This document shows, one piece after another, positions 54,123 to 62,447 of a stretch of 64,000 bases of DNA. Each line of letters opens with the position of its first letter. Within the stretch, counting starts at the first letter, position 1. The DNA is taken from contig NZ_JAGPXE010000001.1 in the NCBI RefSeq assembly GCF_018070075.1, positions 434,001-498,000 on the forward strand, read 5' to 3'. A program made the translations under genes and the position numbers. Source of the stretch: Saccharopolyspora endophytica. Lineage in GTDB: Bacteria > Actinomycetota > Actinomycetes > Mycobacteriales > Pseudonocardiaceae. The notes under the pieces were generated by a model. That model was not told where the DNA came from. It worked only from the letters and a program-made list of their open reading frames with translations, and searched no databases.

Positions 54123-54689
54123 GTGGTCGCCAAGCGCCTGCTGATCAGCGCGGTGCTCTGCAGCGCCGCACTGACCGGCTGCACCGCCGTGCAGCAGGTG
54201 GTGCCCAGCCCGCCGTCCTCGCAGCCCACCACCTCCGAGGAGTCCACGGCGACCAGCACGGCACCGTCGATCACCCGCGACGTTCCGCCGGAGCAGCGGC
54301 GGATGCTGGGATCGATGTCGGCGCAGGAGCTGTGCGGCCTGGTCCGGCCGGACGAGATCGCGGCCCTGGCCTTCGAGGTCGAGCCCGGGCGGGCGCGCGA
54401 GGTGGGGATCCAACCCTCGGTGCGCGGCTGCGGGTTCCCCGACCGCAGCGGCGGGCGGGAAGTGCTCATCGGAGCTCAGGCCCCCGGTTTCGCCGACCTG
54501 GGGACCGAGGAGGTCGAGCTGGGGGCCGTTCGCGGCACGCAGGTCCTGCGGGCCGACGGCTGCACCGTCTACGCCCCCGTCGCGGGAGCCACCCTGCAGA
54601 TCGTGGTGATCGCCGACCAGGCCGACACCGACCAGTGCCGCATCGCTTCGGACGTCGCCCAGTACGTGCTGCCCGCCGTGGTCGCGTGA
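54123..54689 (+). CDS. DUF3558-like lipoprotein
   Basis: 188 aa. Signal peptide LLISAVLCSAALTGC with a lipobox Cys near residue 19, then a Ser/Thr/Pro linker, and a compact domain with paired cysteines (AQELCGLVRPDEIAALAF, SVRGCGFPDRS, LRADGCTVYAP, TDQCRIASDVAQ). Resembles DUF3558 lipoproteins of Pseudonocardiales. GTG 54123 with GGAGGAGG 4 nt upstream; GTG 54108 lies before that site. Downstream of the Cds1-like gene by 37 nt. Confidence 0.72.
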   Translation: MVAKRLLISAVLCSAALTGCTAVQQVVPSPPSSQPTTSEESTATSTAPSITRDVPPEQRRMLGSMSAQELCGLVRPDEIAALAFEVEPGRAREVGIQPSVRGCGFPDRSGGREVLIGAQAPGFADLGTEEVELGAVRGTQVLRADGCTVYAPVAGATLQIVVIADQADTDQCRIASDVAQYVLPAVVA

Positions 54690-54911
54690 CGAGGAAGATC
54701 TCCAACTCGTAACGCTTCGCCGGAAGCTCGTTCGCGGTCTGACCGGATCGGTTCGAATTCTCGCGACTGGGGGAGTTCGCACGCGCGTGGGGCCGAGCGC
54801 GTGACATCGCCCGGACGAGCCGACGAGATCACCGCGTCGCCGCCCGGATGCGGTCTTCGTTGCGCGCGGGTTCGTCAACGCACTCCCCGGACGGCGAGCA
54901 GAGGGGGTGGG

Positions 54912-55241
54912 ATGGCGGGGAATCTGCGGGTGATCCCGTCGGAGCTCAACGGCTTCGAGGGACTTCTCGAACGAAACACCGGGCATTTCAAGAAGATCGG
55001 CGAGTGGGCCGAGAGCACCGCGTCCGACACCAGCGGTTTCACCGGCTTGATGGTGGTGCTGGTCCCGGCCGTGGAGGCGGTCACCGCGCTCTACGGGGAA
55101 ACGCTCCAGCTGGCGCATTCGGCGCTGCGGAAGGTGAGGGAAGACCTCGCCGAAACCGCCTCGGAGTACGAGGAGATCGAGCGGAAGGTCGTCCTCTCGC
55201 TCCAGAAGATCCAGTCCGATCTCGACGAGATCAAGGTCTGA
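54912..55241 (+). CDS. EspC/WXG100-like small ESX substrate
   Basis: 109 aa, two long amphipathic helices: LNGFEGLLERNTGHFKKIGE and HSALRKVREDLAETASEYEE, joined by a Gly/Val-rich turn. The pattern, including the ETASEYEEIE end, is that of EspC-type (DUF2580) ESX-associated proteins. No signal peptide, as expected for type VII secretion. ATG 54912 with GAGGGGG 4 nt upstream. First gene of a four-gene unit with 11-16 nt gaps. Confidence 0.65.
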   Translation: MAGNLRVIPSELNGFEGLLERNTGHFKKIGEWAESTASDTSGFTGLMVVLVPAVEAVTALYGETLQLAHSALRKVREDLAETASEYEEIERKVVLSLQKIQSDLDEIKV

Positions 55242-55252
55242 GGGGGCGGGAA

Positions 55253-56068
55253 GTGGCTTCGTACGACGACGCCGAGGACCCGCTGGCCCTGCTCGAAGCG
55301 GATCCGAGCAAGAGCGACCAGGACTCGTTGCAGCAGGCCGTCGAGGACGCCGGCTGGCAGGTGCAGGCGGTCAACTGGGTCTACGAGCAGGTCACCGGCG
55401 AGAACCTGATCGAGCAGCTGATCTCGCCGATCACCGGGGACTTCTCCAAGATCGAGGCCAACGCCGAGGCGTGGAACCAGATCGGCGAGGCCCTGCGCGC
55501 GGTCCGCAACAACCTCAACCAGGGCATCAGCGACCTGCGGGAGAGCTGGGACGGCTCCGGTGCCGTCGCCTTCGAGACGCTGCTGGTGAGCACCTGGACC
55601 GTCGCGCTCGAAGGCGACGCGATGCTGGCGCAGCTCGTCGGTCAGGGCTTCCAGAAAGCCGCCGAGATGTCCCGCCGGATGACCGACAAGGCGCTGGAGC
55701 TGATCAAGAAGCTGGTCGACCGGCTCATCGAGACGGCGTCCACCGGCTGGATCCCGGTCGCCGGCTGGGCGAACGTGGTGCGCAACGTCGAGAAGTGCGT
55801 CGAGATCGTGCTGGCGGTGCTGGAGCTCTTCGAGGCCCTGCGGCAGATGTACGACTCGGTGGTCCAGCTGGTCGACTCCATCAGGGGAGCGGGCACCAAC
55901 CTAGCCAAGATCACCGACGCCAACAGCCTCGGCGACGTGGTCAACGTCGGGATCCAGGCCAAGGACGACATCACGGCCGTCACCGAGGCGACCTCCGGGG
56001 CGCGCGGCTCGGCGACCGGCGTGCGGCACTCCGCCGCAGGCGTCCGGACCGCGGCGGGAAGCATCTGA
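55253..56068 (+). CDS. WXG100-superfamily large protein, possible type VII effector
   Basis: 271 aa. N-terminal 65 residues acidic, then a helical hairpin with AWNQIGEALRAVRNNLNQGI, LRESWDGSGAVAFETL (the W-x-G turn at about 106-108) and a long second helix. It is followed by an amphipathic/hydrophobic stretch ASTGWIPVAGWANVVRNVEK, IVLAVLELFEALRQMYDSVV, and a Thr/Ser/Gly/Ala-rich tail. The shape resembles long WXG/LXG proteins that carry a C-terminal module. No catalytic motif recognised. GTG 55253 with GGGGGCGGGAA upstream. Confidence 0.65.
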   Translation: MASYDDAEDPLALLEADPSKSDQDSLQQAVEDAGWQVQAVNWVYEQVTGENLIEQLISPITGDFSKIEANAEAWNQIGEALRAVRNNLNQGISDLRESWDGSGAVAFETLLVSTWTVALEGDAMLAQLVGQGFQKAAEMSRRMTDKALELIKKLVDRLIETASTGWIPVAGWANVVRNVEKCVEIVLAVLELFEALRQMYDSVVQLVDSIRGAGTNLAKITDANSLGDVVNVGIQAKDDITAVTEATSGARGSATGVRHSAAGVRTAAGSI

Positions 56069-56081
56069 GCGGGGGGCTGCG

Positions 56082-56510
56082 ATGAGTCAGGACTGGAAGA
56101 CACCGGAAGTCCGCGCGGCCGAGGAGATGGTCGAGGAGCGGATGCGCCAGGCCGAGCAGGCGCTGGCCGAGGCGACCAGGTTCGAAGCCGAGCTGCCGGA
56201 GGTGAAGCTCACCGACGGGCGGATCGAGGAGATCCAGCAGCACGTCCGCAACGGCAACGCGCCCGCGGAGATCGCCGCGTTCCAGCGCCGCGTCAACGAC
56301 GGCGAGTGCAGCTGGCGCGAGGTCGCCGACGGCACCGCGTTCCGCGACGAATCGGTGCGCGCGGCCTTCGCCGCGAGCGTGCGGAACATGCAGCAGGCCA
56401 AGGAGATGCTCGACGCGGGCTACGACGCCGCGACCGTCATCGCCCACGACCCGAACCGGCCCGCTGACGCCGGTTACGACGACGAGCCGCCGGACTCGTT
56501 CCTGCGGTGA
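56082..56510 (+). CDS. Unknown helical partner protein in the ESX-like cassette
   Basis: 142 aa, mainly helical and acidic: EEMVEERMRQAEQALAEATR (coiled coil), GRIEEIQQHVRNGNAPAEIA, FQRRVNDGECSWREVADGTA, RAAFAASVRNMQQAKEMLDA, and an acidic tail DDEPPDSFLR. I do not recognise a family. The operon position (13 nt after the WXG-like gene) suggests a chaperone, immunity or scaffold role for it. ATG 56082 with GGGGGG upstream. Confidence 0.65.
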   Translation: MSQDWKTPEVRAAEEMVEERMRQAEQALAEATRFEAELPEVKLTDGRIEEIQQHVRNGNAPAEIAAFQRRVNDGECSWREVADGTAFRDESVRAAFAASVRNMQQAKEMLDAGYDAATVIAHDPNRPADAGYDDEPPDSFLR

Positions 56511-56526
56511 GGGGGATCGAACGACG

Positions 56527-57000
56527 ATGAACCGCACGACGTTGCTCGGCATCACCATCGGATGGGCGGTGCTGGTCGGCCTGATCGCCGCGGTGCTCCT
56601 CGGGATGGCCATGTTCAGCGGTACCTCGCTGGCCAAGTCCACGACCGCGTCGGGTTCTTCGGGACCGGCCCACACGTGGGACGGCGAGCCGATGATGATC
56701 ACCAGCTCGGACAAGAAGACGGCGGTCTGCCACGTCGTGCCCGAACGCGGTGAGGCGCGCGACGTGACCAGCTACCGCGCCGAGAGCCGGTACCAGGTCA
56801 ACCGGATCACGCCCTGGTTCTCCGGTTCGGCGAAGATGACCTGCACCACGCCCGTGCGGATCCGCACCGGGTCGCAGGTGACCGTCTACGAGCTCGCCAC
56901 CAAGAACCGGATCGCGCAGCTCGGCGTCGCGGTGGTCGCCGTCGCGCCGTTCCTCGCGGTCGGCGTGTTCGGCCTGGGAACGCGCAAGACCCACGCCTGA
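56527..57000 (+). CDS. Membrane protein with an exported loop, last gene of the ESX-like cassette
   Basis: 157 aa. TM1 LLGITIGWAVLVGLIAAVLL (about 6-28), an outside domain with one Cys pair (CHVVPERGEARDVTSYRAES; KMTCTTPVRIRTG), TM2 LGVAVVAVAPFLAVGVFGLG (about 130-150). Family unknown. ATG 56527 with GAGGGGGATC upstream. Convergent with menA. Confidence 0.65.
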   Translation: MNRTTLLGITIGWAVLVGLIAAVLLGMAMFSGTSLAKSTTASGSSGPAHTWDGEPMMITSSDKKTAVCHVVPERGEARDVTSYRAESRYQVNRITPWFSGSAKMTCTTPVRIRTGSQVTVYELATKNRIAQLGVAVVAVAPFLAVGVFGLGTRKTHA

Positions 57001-57047
57001 TCGAGCGGTGTCCCGCAGCGGTGCGCCCGCCGCGGGACACCACCGCG

Positions 57048-57920
57048 TCAGCCGAAGGCCAGCGCCAGACCCGTGATGGCGCCCCAGGCCAGCATCGCGA
57101 ACCCGGTGTCCCGGACCGCCGGGATCAGGTAGCGGCCGGTGGCTCCGCGCACGACCGCCCGCAGCGGGATGAGCAGCAGGGGCAGCGCCAGGAAGCCCAG
57201 CAGCACCCAGGAGTTGCGCAGGCCGATCAGAACCGTGATCACGAACGGGACCAGCGCCAGGGCGGTGTAGAGCGTGCGGGTGTCGCGGTCGCCGAGCATG
57301 ACGGCGAGGGTCCGCTTGCCCGTGACCCGGTCGGAGGGGATGTCGCGGAGGTTGTTGGCCACCAGGACGGCGCAGGACAGCGCGCCGACGCCCACGGCGG
57401 CACCGATGCCGAAGCCCGAGACCGTCCCGGCCTGCACGAACATCGTGCCGAGCACGGCGATCAGGCCGAAGAACACGAAGACCGCGAGCTCGCCCATCCC
57501 GGCGTAGCCGTAGGGCTTGCTGCCGCCGGTGTAGAACCAGGCGCCCGCGATGCACAGGGCGCCGATCGCCAGCATCCACCACTGACCGCTCAGCGCGACC
57601 ACGCCGAGCCCGGCCACCGCCGCCACGCCGAAGCACGCGAAGGCCGCGTTGCGCACCGCGCCCGGCCGCGCGGAACGCGAGCCGACGAGGCGGAACGGGC
57701 CGACGCGGGAGTCATCGGTGCCGCGGATGCCGTCGGAGTAGTCGTTGGCGAAGTTCACCCCGATGATCAGGCTGACCGAGACGGCCAGCGCCAGCAGCGC
57801 GATCAGCGGGTCGAACTCGTCCACTCCCGCGGCGGCGCCGGACCCGGCCAGCACCGGCGCGATCGCATTCGGGAAGGTGCGCAGACGGGCACCCTCGATC
57901 CATTGCGCGACAGTCGCCAT
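57048..57920 (-). CDS. menA: 1,4-dihydroxy-2-naphthoate polyprenyltransferase
   Basis: 290 aa UbiA-family enzyme attaching the isoprenoid tail in menaquinone synthesis. The first Asp motif [20 protein letters not shown] binds the diphosphate via Mg; the second Asp-containing loop is [17 protein letters not shown]; about eight TM helices. Ends at LALAFG. ATG 57920 is preferred because [20 protein letters not shown] matches the normal start of MenA; ATG 57929 adds three residues. Preceded on the same strand by menE after 35 nt. Confidence 0.93.
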   Translation of the reverse strand: MATVAQWIEGARLRTFPNAIAPVLAGSGAAAGVDEFDPLIALLALAVSVSLIIGVNFANDYSDGIRGTDDSRVGPFRLVGSRSARPGAVRNAAFACFGVAAVAGLGVVALSGQWWMLAIGALCIAGAWFYTGGSKPYGYAGMGELAVFVFFGLIAVLGTMFVQAGTVSGFGIGAAVGVGALSCAVLVANNLRDIPSDRVTGKRTLAVMLGDRDTRTLYTALALVPFVITVLIGLRNSWVLLGFLALPLLLIPLRAVVRGATGRYLIPAVRDTGFAMLAWGAITGLALAFG

Positions 57921-57955
57921 GAGCCTCATCTTCGCTCACGCGGCAAGTCCCTCGG

Positions 57956-59134
57956 CTAGCAGGTCAGCTGCTCGGCGAGCGCGCGCCGGTCCGGTTTGCC
58001 GGGGCCGCGCAGCGGCAGCTCGTCCACCAGCGCGATGCGCTTCGGGGTGGCCACGGCGCCGAGGCGTTCGCGAACGGCGGCGCGCAGGGCCTCCTCGTCC
58101 GGCCGGGCGGCGGGATCGGCCACGACGGCCGCCACCACCGCCTGCCCCCACTCCGGGTCGGGAACGCCCAGCACGCAGACCTCGTGGACGCCCGGCTGCT
58201 CGGCCAGGACCCGCTCGACCGGCAGCGGCGCGACCTTCTCCCCGCCGGTGATGATCATGTCGTCGGCGCGTCCGAGGACTTCCAGCCGGCCGTCGGCGAA
58301 GCGACCGAGGTCGCCCGTGCGGAACCAGCCGCCCGCGAAGGCGGCGGCGTCCGGCTGGTTGCGGTAACCCCTGGCGAGCATGGGCCCGGCGAGCCGGATC
58401 GGCCCCGGCTCGCCGTCCACGTCGACCTCGGTGATGTCCAGCGGCACGCCGTCGTAGACGCAGCCGCCGGAGGTCTCGCTCATGCCGTAGGTGGTGGTCA
58501 CCCGGACGCCGCTGTCCCGCGCCCGGGCCAGCAGGGCGGGCGGGGTGGCGGCGCCGCCGAGCAGCACCGCGTCGAAACCGCGCAAGGCGTCCAGGCCCTC
58601 GCCGCCGTCGTTGAGCAGCCGGGACAGCTGGGTCGGGACCAGGGCCGTGTAGCGCGGGCGGTCCGAAGCCGGCAGCTCGCGGGCCGCCGCGGCGAAGTTA
58701 TCCGGGCGGAAGCCGTCGGCGGTGTCGACCGCGCGCGGGGTGGTGCCCGCGATCAGCGCGCGGACCAGGACCTGGATTCCGGCGACGTGGTGCGCGGGCA
58801 TCGCCAGCAGCCACTCGCCCGGCCCGCCGAGCCTGCGGTGCGTCGCCTCGGCCGAGGCGCGCAGCGAGCCGGCGGGCAGCAGCACGCCCTTGGGGGTGCC
58901 GGTCGAGCCGGAGGTGGCGATGACCAGGGCCGTCGGGTCGTGCTCGGCGTCCTCGCCGGGGTTCAGCGGCCCGATCAGGTGCTGCGCCTGCCCGGGGGCG
59001 TCGGCCGCGACCGGCAGCAGCGCGGGGCCTTCACCGTCCAGCGCGCGGCGCAGCGCGGGCAGCACTTCCAGCGCGCCGGTCCCCGGGGGGACTGGGAGCG
59101 GCTGGAGTTCCCGGGGCTTCGGCATGAGACCCAT
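57956..59134 (-). CDS. menE: o-Succinylbenzoate-CoA ligase
   Basis: 392 aa, a short adenylate-forming ligase making OSB-CoA for MenB. VIATSGSTGTPKGVLL (P-loop-like), WLLAMPAHHVAGIQVLVRAL, TTTYGMSETSGGCVYDG, GGWFRTGDLGRF, GRADDMIITGGEKV, and the A10 Lys in GPGKPDRRALAEQL. The N-terminal half is shortened relative to acyl-CoA ligases, as usual for actinobacterial MenE. ATG 59134; ATG 59125 is the alternative. Upstream of menA in one unit. Confidence 0.92.
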   Translation of the reverse strand: MGLMPKPRELQPLPVPPGTGALEVLPALRRALDGEGPALLPVAADAPGQAQHLIGPLNPGEDAEHDPTALVIATSGSTGTPKGVLLPAGSLRASAEATHRRLGGPGEWLLAMPAHHVAGIQVLVRALIAGTTPRAVDTADGFRPDNFAAAARELPASDRPRYTALVPTQLSRLLNDGGEGLDALRGFDAVLLGGAATPPALLARARDSGVRVTTTYGMSETSGGCVYDGVPLDITEVDVDGEPGPIRLAGPMLARGYRNQPDAAAFAGGWFRTGDLGRFADGRLEVLGRADDMIITGGEKVAPLPVERVLAEQPGVHEVCVLGVPDPEWGQAVVAAVVADPAARPDEEALRAAVRERLGAVATPKRIALVDELPLRGPGKPDRRALAEQLTC

Positions 59135-59463
59135 TCTCGGTACCGGAGCCGGTGCCGACTCCGCCGGTGGCCCGAGAGCTTCGCCACTAGCTCACCTGTT
59201 CGAGCGATCAAGTGTTCGAAAGAACCGGTCGATGTTCTTGGTGTGAGCGGAAGGAGGAGGCGATGTTTCTCGTGTTCGTGCTGGTCGTCCCGGTCTTCGC
59301 CGGGGCTCCGCCGCATCCGCAGCAGTCGTCGGGTTCGCCGCAGGGCCGACCGCGGGCCGGTGCTGACACCGGCCCGGCCGGACCCGCGCGGGAGGCACCG
59401 GAGGAGGAACGCCCGCCGGGGCTGTTCCTGTCCGGAGTGCTGCCCGAAGAGGAGTGGGAGGTC
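59135..59463. other. Gap between menE and menB with a possible small signal-peptide ORF
   Basis: On plus, AAGGAGGAGG (59251-59260) precedes ATG 59263, encoding MFLVFVLVVPVFAGAPPHPQ followed by a Pro/Glu-rich stretch up to EEEWEVSEV at the menB end. No stop occurs until 60514 because the frame runs antisense through menB. A real short gene that lost its stop is possible, but not shown. The rest of the gap shows nothing further. Confidence 0.3.
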
Positions 59464-60387
59464 TCAGAAGTACCAGGGGAAGGGGGACCAGTCGGGTTCC
59501 CGCTTCTGCAGGAACGCGTCCCTGCCCTCGACGGCCTCATCGGTCATGTAGGCGAGCCGGGTGGTTTCACCGGCGAAGAGCTGCTGACCGACGAGCCCGT
59601 CGTCGATGGCGTTGAACGCGTACTTGAGCATGCGCTGCGCCGTCGGGGACTTGCCGTTGATCTCCCGGGACCACTGCAACGCGGTGGCCTCCAGTTCGGC
59701 GTGCGGGACGACCTCGTTGACCATGCCCATCTGGTGGGCCTGCTCGGCGGTGTAGGGGCGTCCGAGGAAGAAGATCTCTCGGGCGAACTTCTGCCCGACC
59801 TGGCGCGCCAGGTACGCCGACCCGAAGCCGCCGTCGAAGCTGCCGACGTCGGCGTCGGTCTGCTTGAACATGGCGTGCTCGGCGCTGGCGAGGGTGAGAT
59901 CGCACACCACGTGCAGGCTGTGCCCGCCGCCGGCGGCCCAGCCCGGGACCACCGCGATGACGATCTTGGGCATGAACCGGATCAGCCGCTGCACCTCCAG
60001 GATGTGCAGCCGGCCGGCACGTGCCGGGTCGACGGACTCGGCGGTCTCGCCACCGGCGTACTGGTACCCGGAACGACCGCGGATGCGCTGGTCCCCGCCG
60101 GAGCAGAAGGCCCAGCCGCCGTCCTTCTCGGACGGGCCGTTTCCGGTGATCAGCACGCAGCCGACGTCGCTGCTCATCCGCGCGTGGTCCAGGGCGCGGT
60201 AGAGCTCGTCGACGGTGTGCGGGCGGAAGGCGTTGCGGACCTCGGGGCGATCGAAGGCGATGCGCACCGTGCCCTTGCCGGGGCCGTCCTCGACGCAGCG
60301 GTGATAGGTGATGTCGGTGAAGTCGAAGCCCTCGATGGGCTCCCACAACTTCGGATCGAACAGCTCAGAGACAACGGGATTCTGCAC
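59464..60387 (-). CDS. menB: 1,4-dihydroxy-2-naphthoyl-CoA synthase
   Basis: 307 aa crotonase-fold enzyme closing the naphthoquinone ring. RIAFDRPEVRNAFRPHTVDE, AFCSGGDQRIRGRSGYQYAG (oxyanion-hole Gly), VVPGWAAGGGHSLHVVCDLT, KQTDADVGSFDGGFGSAYLA with the catalytic Asp/Tyr region, and the C-terminal PDWSPFPWYF. GTG 60387 follows a TATTGT box by seven bases on the minus strand. Divergent from menD. Confidence 0.94.
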   Translation of the reverse strand: MQNPVVSELFDPKLWEPIEGFDFTDITYHRCVEDGPGKGTVRIAFDRPEVRNAFRPHTVDELYRALDHARMSSDVGCVLITGNGPSEKDGGWAFCSGGDQRIRGRSGYQYAGGETAESVDPARAGRLHILEVQRLIRFMPKIVIAVVPGWAAGGGHSLHVVCDLTLASAEHAMFKQTDADVGSFDGGFGSAYLARQVGQKFAREIFFLGRPYTAEQAHQMGMVNEVVPHAELEATALQWSREINGKSPTAQRMLKYAFNAIDDGLVGQQLFAGETTRLAYMTDEAVEGRDAFLQKREPDWSPFPWYF

Positions 60388-60394
60388 ACCTGGG

Positions 60395-60400
60395 ACAATA
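60395..60400 (-). promoter_or_regulatory. -10 box, probable leaderless promoter of menB
   Basis: TATTGT on the minus strand, seven bases, then GTG 60387; no Shine-Dalgarno. Confidence 0.45.
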
Positions 60401-60520
60401 GGGGGCGCAAGTGCTCGGCGCGGGGTCCTCCCCGCGACCGCCCGGTGCTTGCGTGGACGTCGACGGAGGGAGCCGCGGACCCTCCGCCGTTGTCCGCCAG
60501 GCGATTTCAGAGGTGATCGG

Positions 60521-62200
60521 TTGAACCCGTCCACAGCCCAGGCTGAGGTCATCGTCGACGAGCTCGTCCGAAACGGGGTGCGCCACGCGGTGCTCGCCCC
60601 GGGGTCGCGCAACGCACCTCTCGCCTACGCTCTGCACCGGGCCGCGCACGCTGCGCGTTTGAGGCTGCACGTGCGGATCGACGAGCGCAGCGCCGGCTTC
60701 CTGGCCCTGGGCCTGGCCGCGCGCACCCGGCAGCCGGTTCCGGTGTTCTGCACCTCCGGCACCGCCGCGAGCAACCTGCACCCGGCGGTCAGCGAGGCGT
60801 ACCACGCCGGAGTGCCGCTGCTGGTGATCACGGCCGACCGGCCCCCGGAGCTGCGGGCGGCGGGAGCGAACCAGACCATCGACCAGCACCGGCTGTACGG
60901 CAGCGAGGTGCGGATGTTCGACGAGCTCGGCGTGGCCGAGGCGCGTTCCGGGCAGAACGCCTACTGGCGGAGTCAGGTGTGCCGCGCCTGGGCGGCTGCG
61001 GCGTGCGGCATGCGCGGCGGGCCGGTGCACCTCAACCTGCCGTTCCGCGAGCCCCTGGTGCCCGACGGCGACACCGAGTGGTTCGAGCCGCTGGAGGGAC
61101 GACCGGGCGGTGAGCGGTGGACCGAGGTCGCCGACCGCGGATCGTCGCCGAGCTCGCTGGGGCGGTTGACGTCCGGTCGTGGACTGGTGCTGGTGGGCGA
61201 CTGGGGTGCCGAGGAGGCGAGCGCCTGGGGTGAGCGCGTTGGCTGGCCCGTGCTGTCGGAGGTCGGCGGCGTCGGGGTGTCAGGACCGGCTGCGATCAGC
61301 ACCGGGATGTGGCTGCTCAACTTGCCCGAGTTCATCCGCGAGCACCGGCCCGAGCAGGTGCTGTGCGTGGGACGCCCGACGGTGTTCCGCCAGGTCCAGC
61401 AGCTGCTCGCCGATTCCGGGACGGAGGTGCTGCTCGCGCACGGCGGGATCGGCTGGCCCGCGCCCGCGCACAACGTGCGCGAGGTCGCCGAGACCTTCGG
61501 GGTCGACTCCGAAGGGCCCGGACCCGTTGACCCGCAGTGGCTGACGGCCTGGCAGCAGGCCGACCAGAAGGCCTCTGCCGCGCTGCACGCCGCCCTCGAC
61601 CTGGAGCGGTGGCCGAACGGCCCGGCGGTGGCCCGCGAGGTGGTCGATGCCCTGCCGGAGAACTCGCTGCTGGTGCTCGGGTCGTCGAACCCGAGCCGGG
61701 ACGTCGCGCTCGCCGCGCGGCAGCGGCCCGACGTGCTGGTGCACCGCAACCGCGGTGCGGCAGGCATCGACGGGACCGTGTCCACGGCGCTCGGCGCGGC
61801 CGCCGGGCACGGCGGCCCGACGTACGCGCTGCTGGGCGACCTGACGTTCCTGCACGACAGCAACGGTCTGGTGCTCGGCCCGTACGAGCAGCGGCCGGAC
61901 CTGACGATCGTGGTGTTCAACGACGACGGCGGGGGCATCTTCAGCTTGCTGGAGCAGGGCGGTCCGGAGCACAGCGACTCCTTCGACCGCGTCTTCGGCA
62001 CGCCGCACGGCACCGACCTGGGCCGGCTGTGCGCGGCGCACGGGGTCGAGCACGTCCAGGTGCCGGGCCACGCCGAACTCCGCGAGACGCTGCGGCCGAA
62101 ACCCGGCCTGCGCGTCGTCGAGGTGCGTGCGAACCGGGACGAGCTGCGCGCGGTGCACCAGCGGCTCCACGCCGCCGTCCGCTCCGCCCTGCTCGGCTGA
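60521..62200 (+). CDS. menD: SEPHCHC synthase (2-oxoglutarate decarboxylase / menaquinone)
   Basis: 559 aa ThDP enzyme, first committed step of menaquinone synthesis from isochorismate and 2-oxoglutarate. AEVIVDELVRNGVRHAVLAP, LHVRIDERSAGFLALGLAAR with the cofactor-activating Glu, VFCTSGTAASNLHPAVSEAY, VLVHRNRGAAGIDGTVSTAL, ThDP/Mg site YALLGDLTFLHDSNGL and VVFNDDGGGIFSLLEQ. TTG 60521 with AGAGGTGA 4-7 nt upstream; a rare start, but the protein then begins at the usual place (LNPSTAQAEVIVDEL). A hairpin at 62291-62311 follows. Confidence 0.93.
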   Translation: MNPSTAQAEVIVDELVRNGVRHAVLAPGSRNAPLAYALHRAAHAARLRLHVRIDERSAGFLALGLAARTRQPVPVFCTSGTAASNLHPAVSEAYHAGVPLLVITADRPPELRAAGANQTIDQHRLYGSEVRMFDELGVAEARSGQNAYWRSQVCRAWAAAACGMRGGPVHLNLPFREPLVPDGDTEWFEPLEGRPGGERWTEVADRGSSPSSLGRLTSGRGLVLVGDWGAEEASAWGERVGWPVLSEVGGVGVSGPAAISTGMWLLNLPEFIREHRPEQVLCVGRPTVFRQVQQLLADSGTEVLLAHGGIGWPAPAHNVREVAETFGVDSEGPGPVDPQWLTAWQQADQKASAALHAALDLERWPNGPAVAREVVDALPENSLLVLGSSNPSRDVALAARQRPDVLVHRNRGAAGIDGTVSTALGAAAGHGGPTYALLGDLTFLHDSNGLVLGPYEQRPDLTIVVFNDDGGGIFSLLEQGGPEHSDSFDRVFGTPHGTDLGRLCAAHGVEHVQVPGHAELRETLRPKPGLRVVEVRANRDELRAVHQRLHAAVRSALLG

Positions 62201-62290
62201 GGACGCACGCGCCAAAACCGTTGCGGCGGAAATCGAATGCGCGTCTCGGGGACATGACGCCCTGTTTCAGCCGCAGGTGGGGCGGGGTGC

Positions 62291-62311
62291 GTCCGGCCAC
62301 TGTGGCCGGAC
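62291..62311 (+). terminator. Hairpin downstream of menD
   Basis: GTCCGGCCA (62291-62299), loop CTG, TGGCCGGAC (62303-62311); perfect 9-bp stem with a 3-nt loop, about 90 nt after menD. Confidence 0.65.
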
Positions 62312-62447
62312 GGGTTCGTTAGCCCGTTGGTGTGTATTCGCGTTTTTCCGCCCGGTGATGGGAAAAACTCGGCGCGAAAAGCGCACCCGGTGTGAACGTG
62401 TTTGCCTAGTCTCCTGATCGGACCGAGAAGTTCGAGGAGGTGGCAGG

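Noticed and set aside
54748-54770. GGTTCGAATTC resembling a tRNA T-loop
   Set aside because: The flanking bases do not form a T-stem and no acceptor or anticodon stem can be drawn; not a tRNA.
59566-60516. Antisense frame through menB as part of a 418-aa gene
   Set aside because: Composition mirrors menB codon pattern and no domain is visible; only the first part is kept as a weak candidate.
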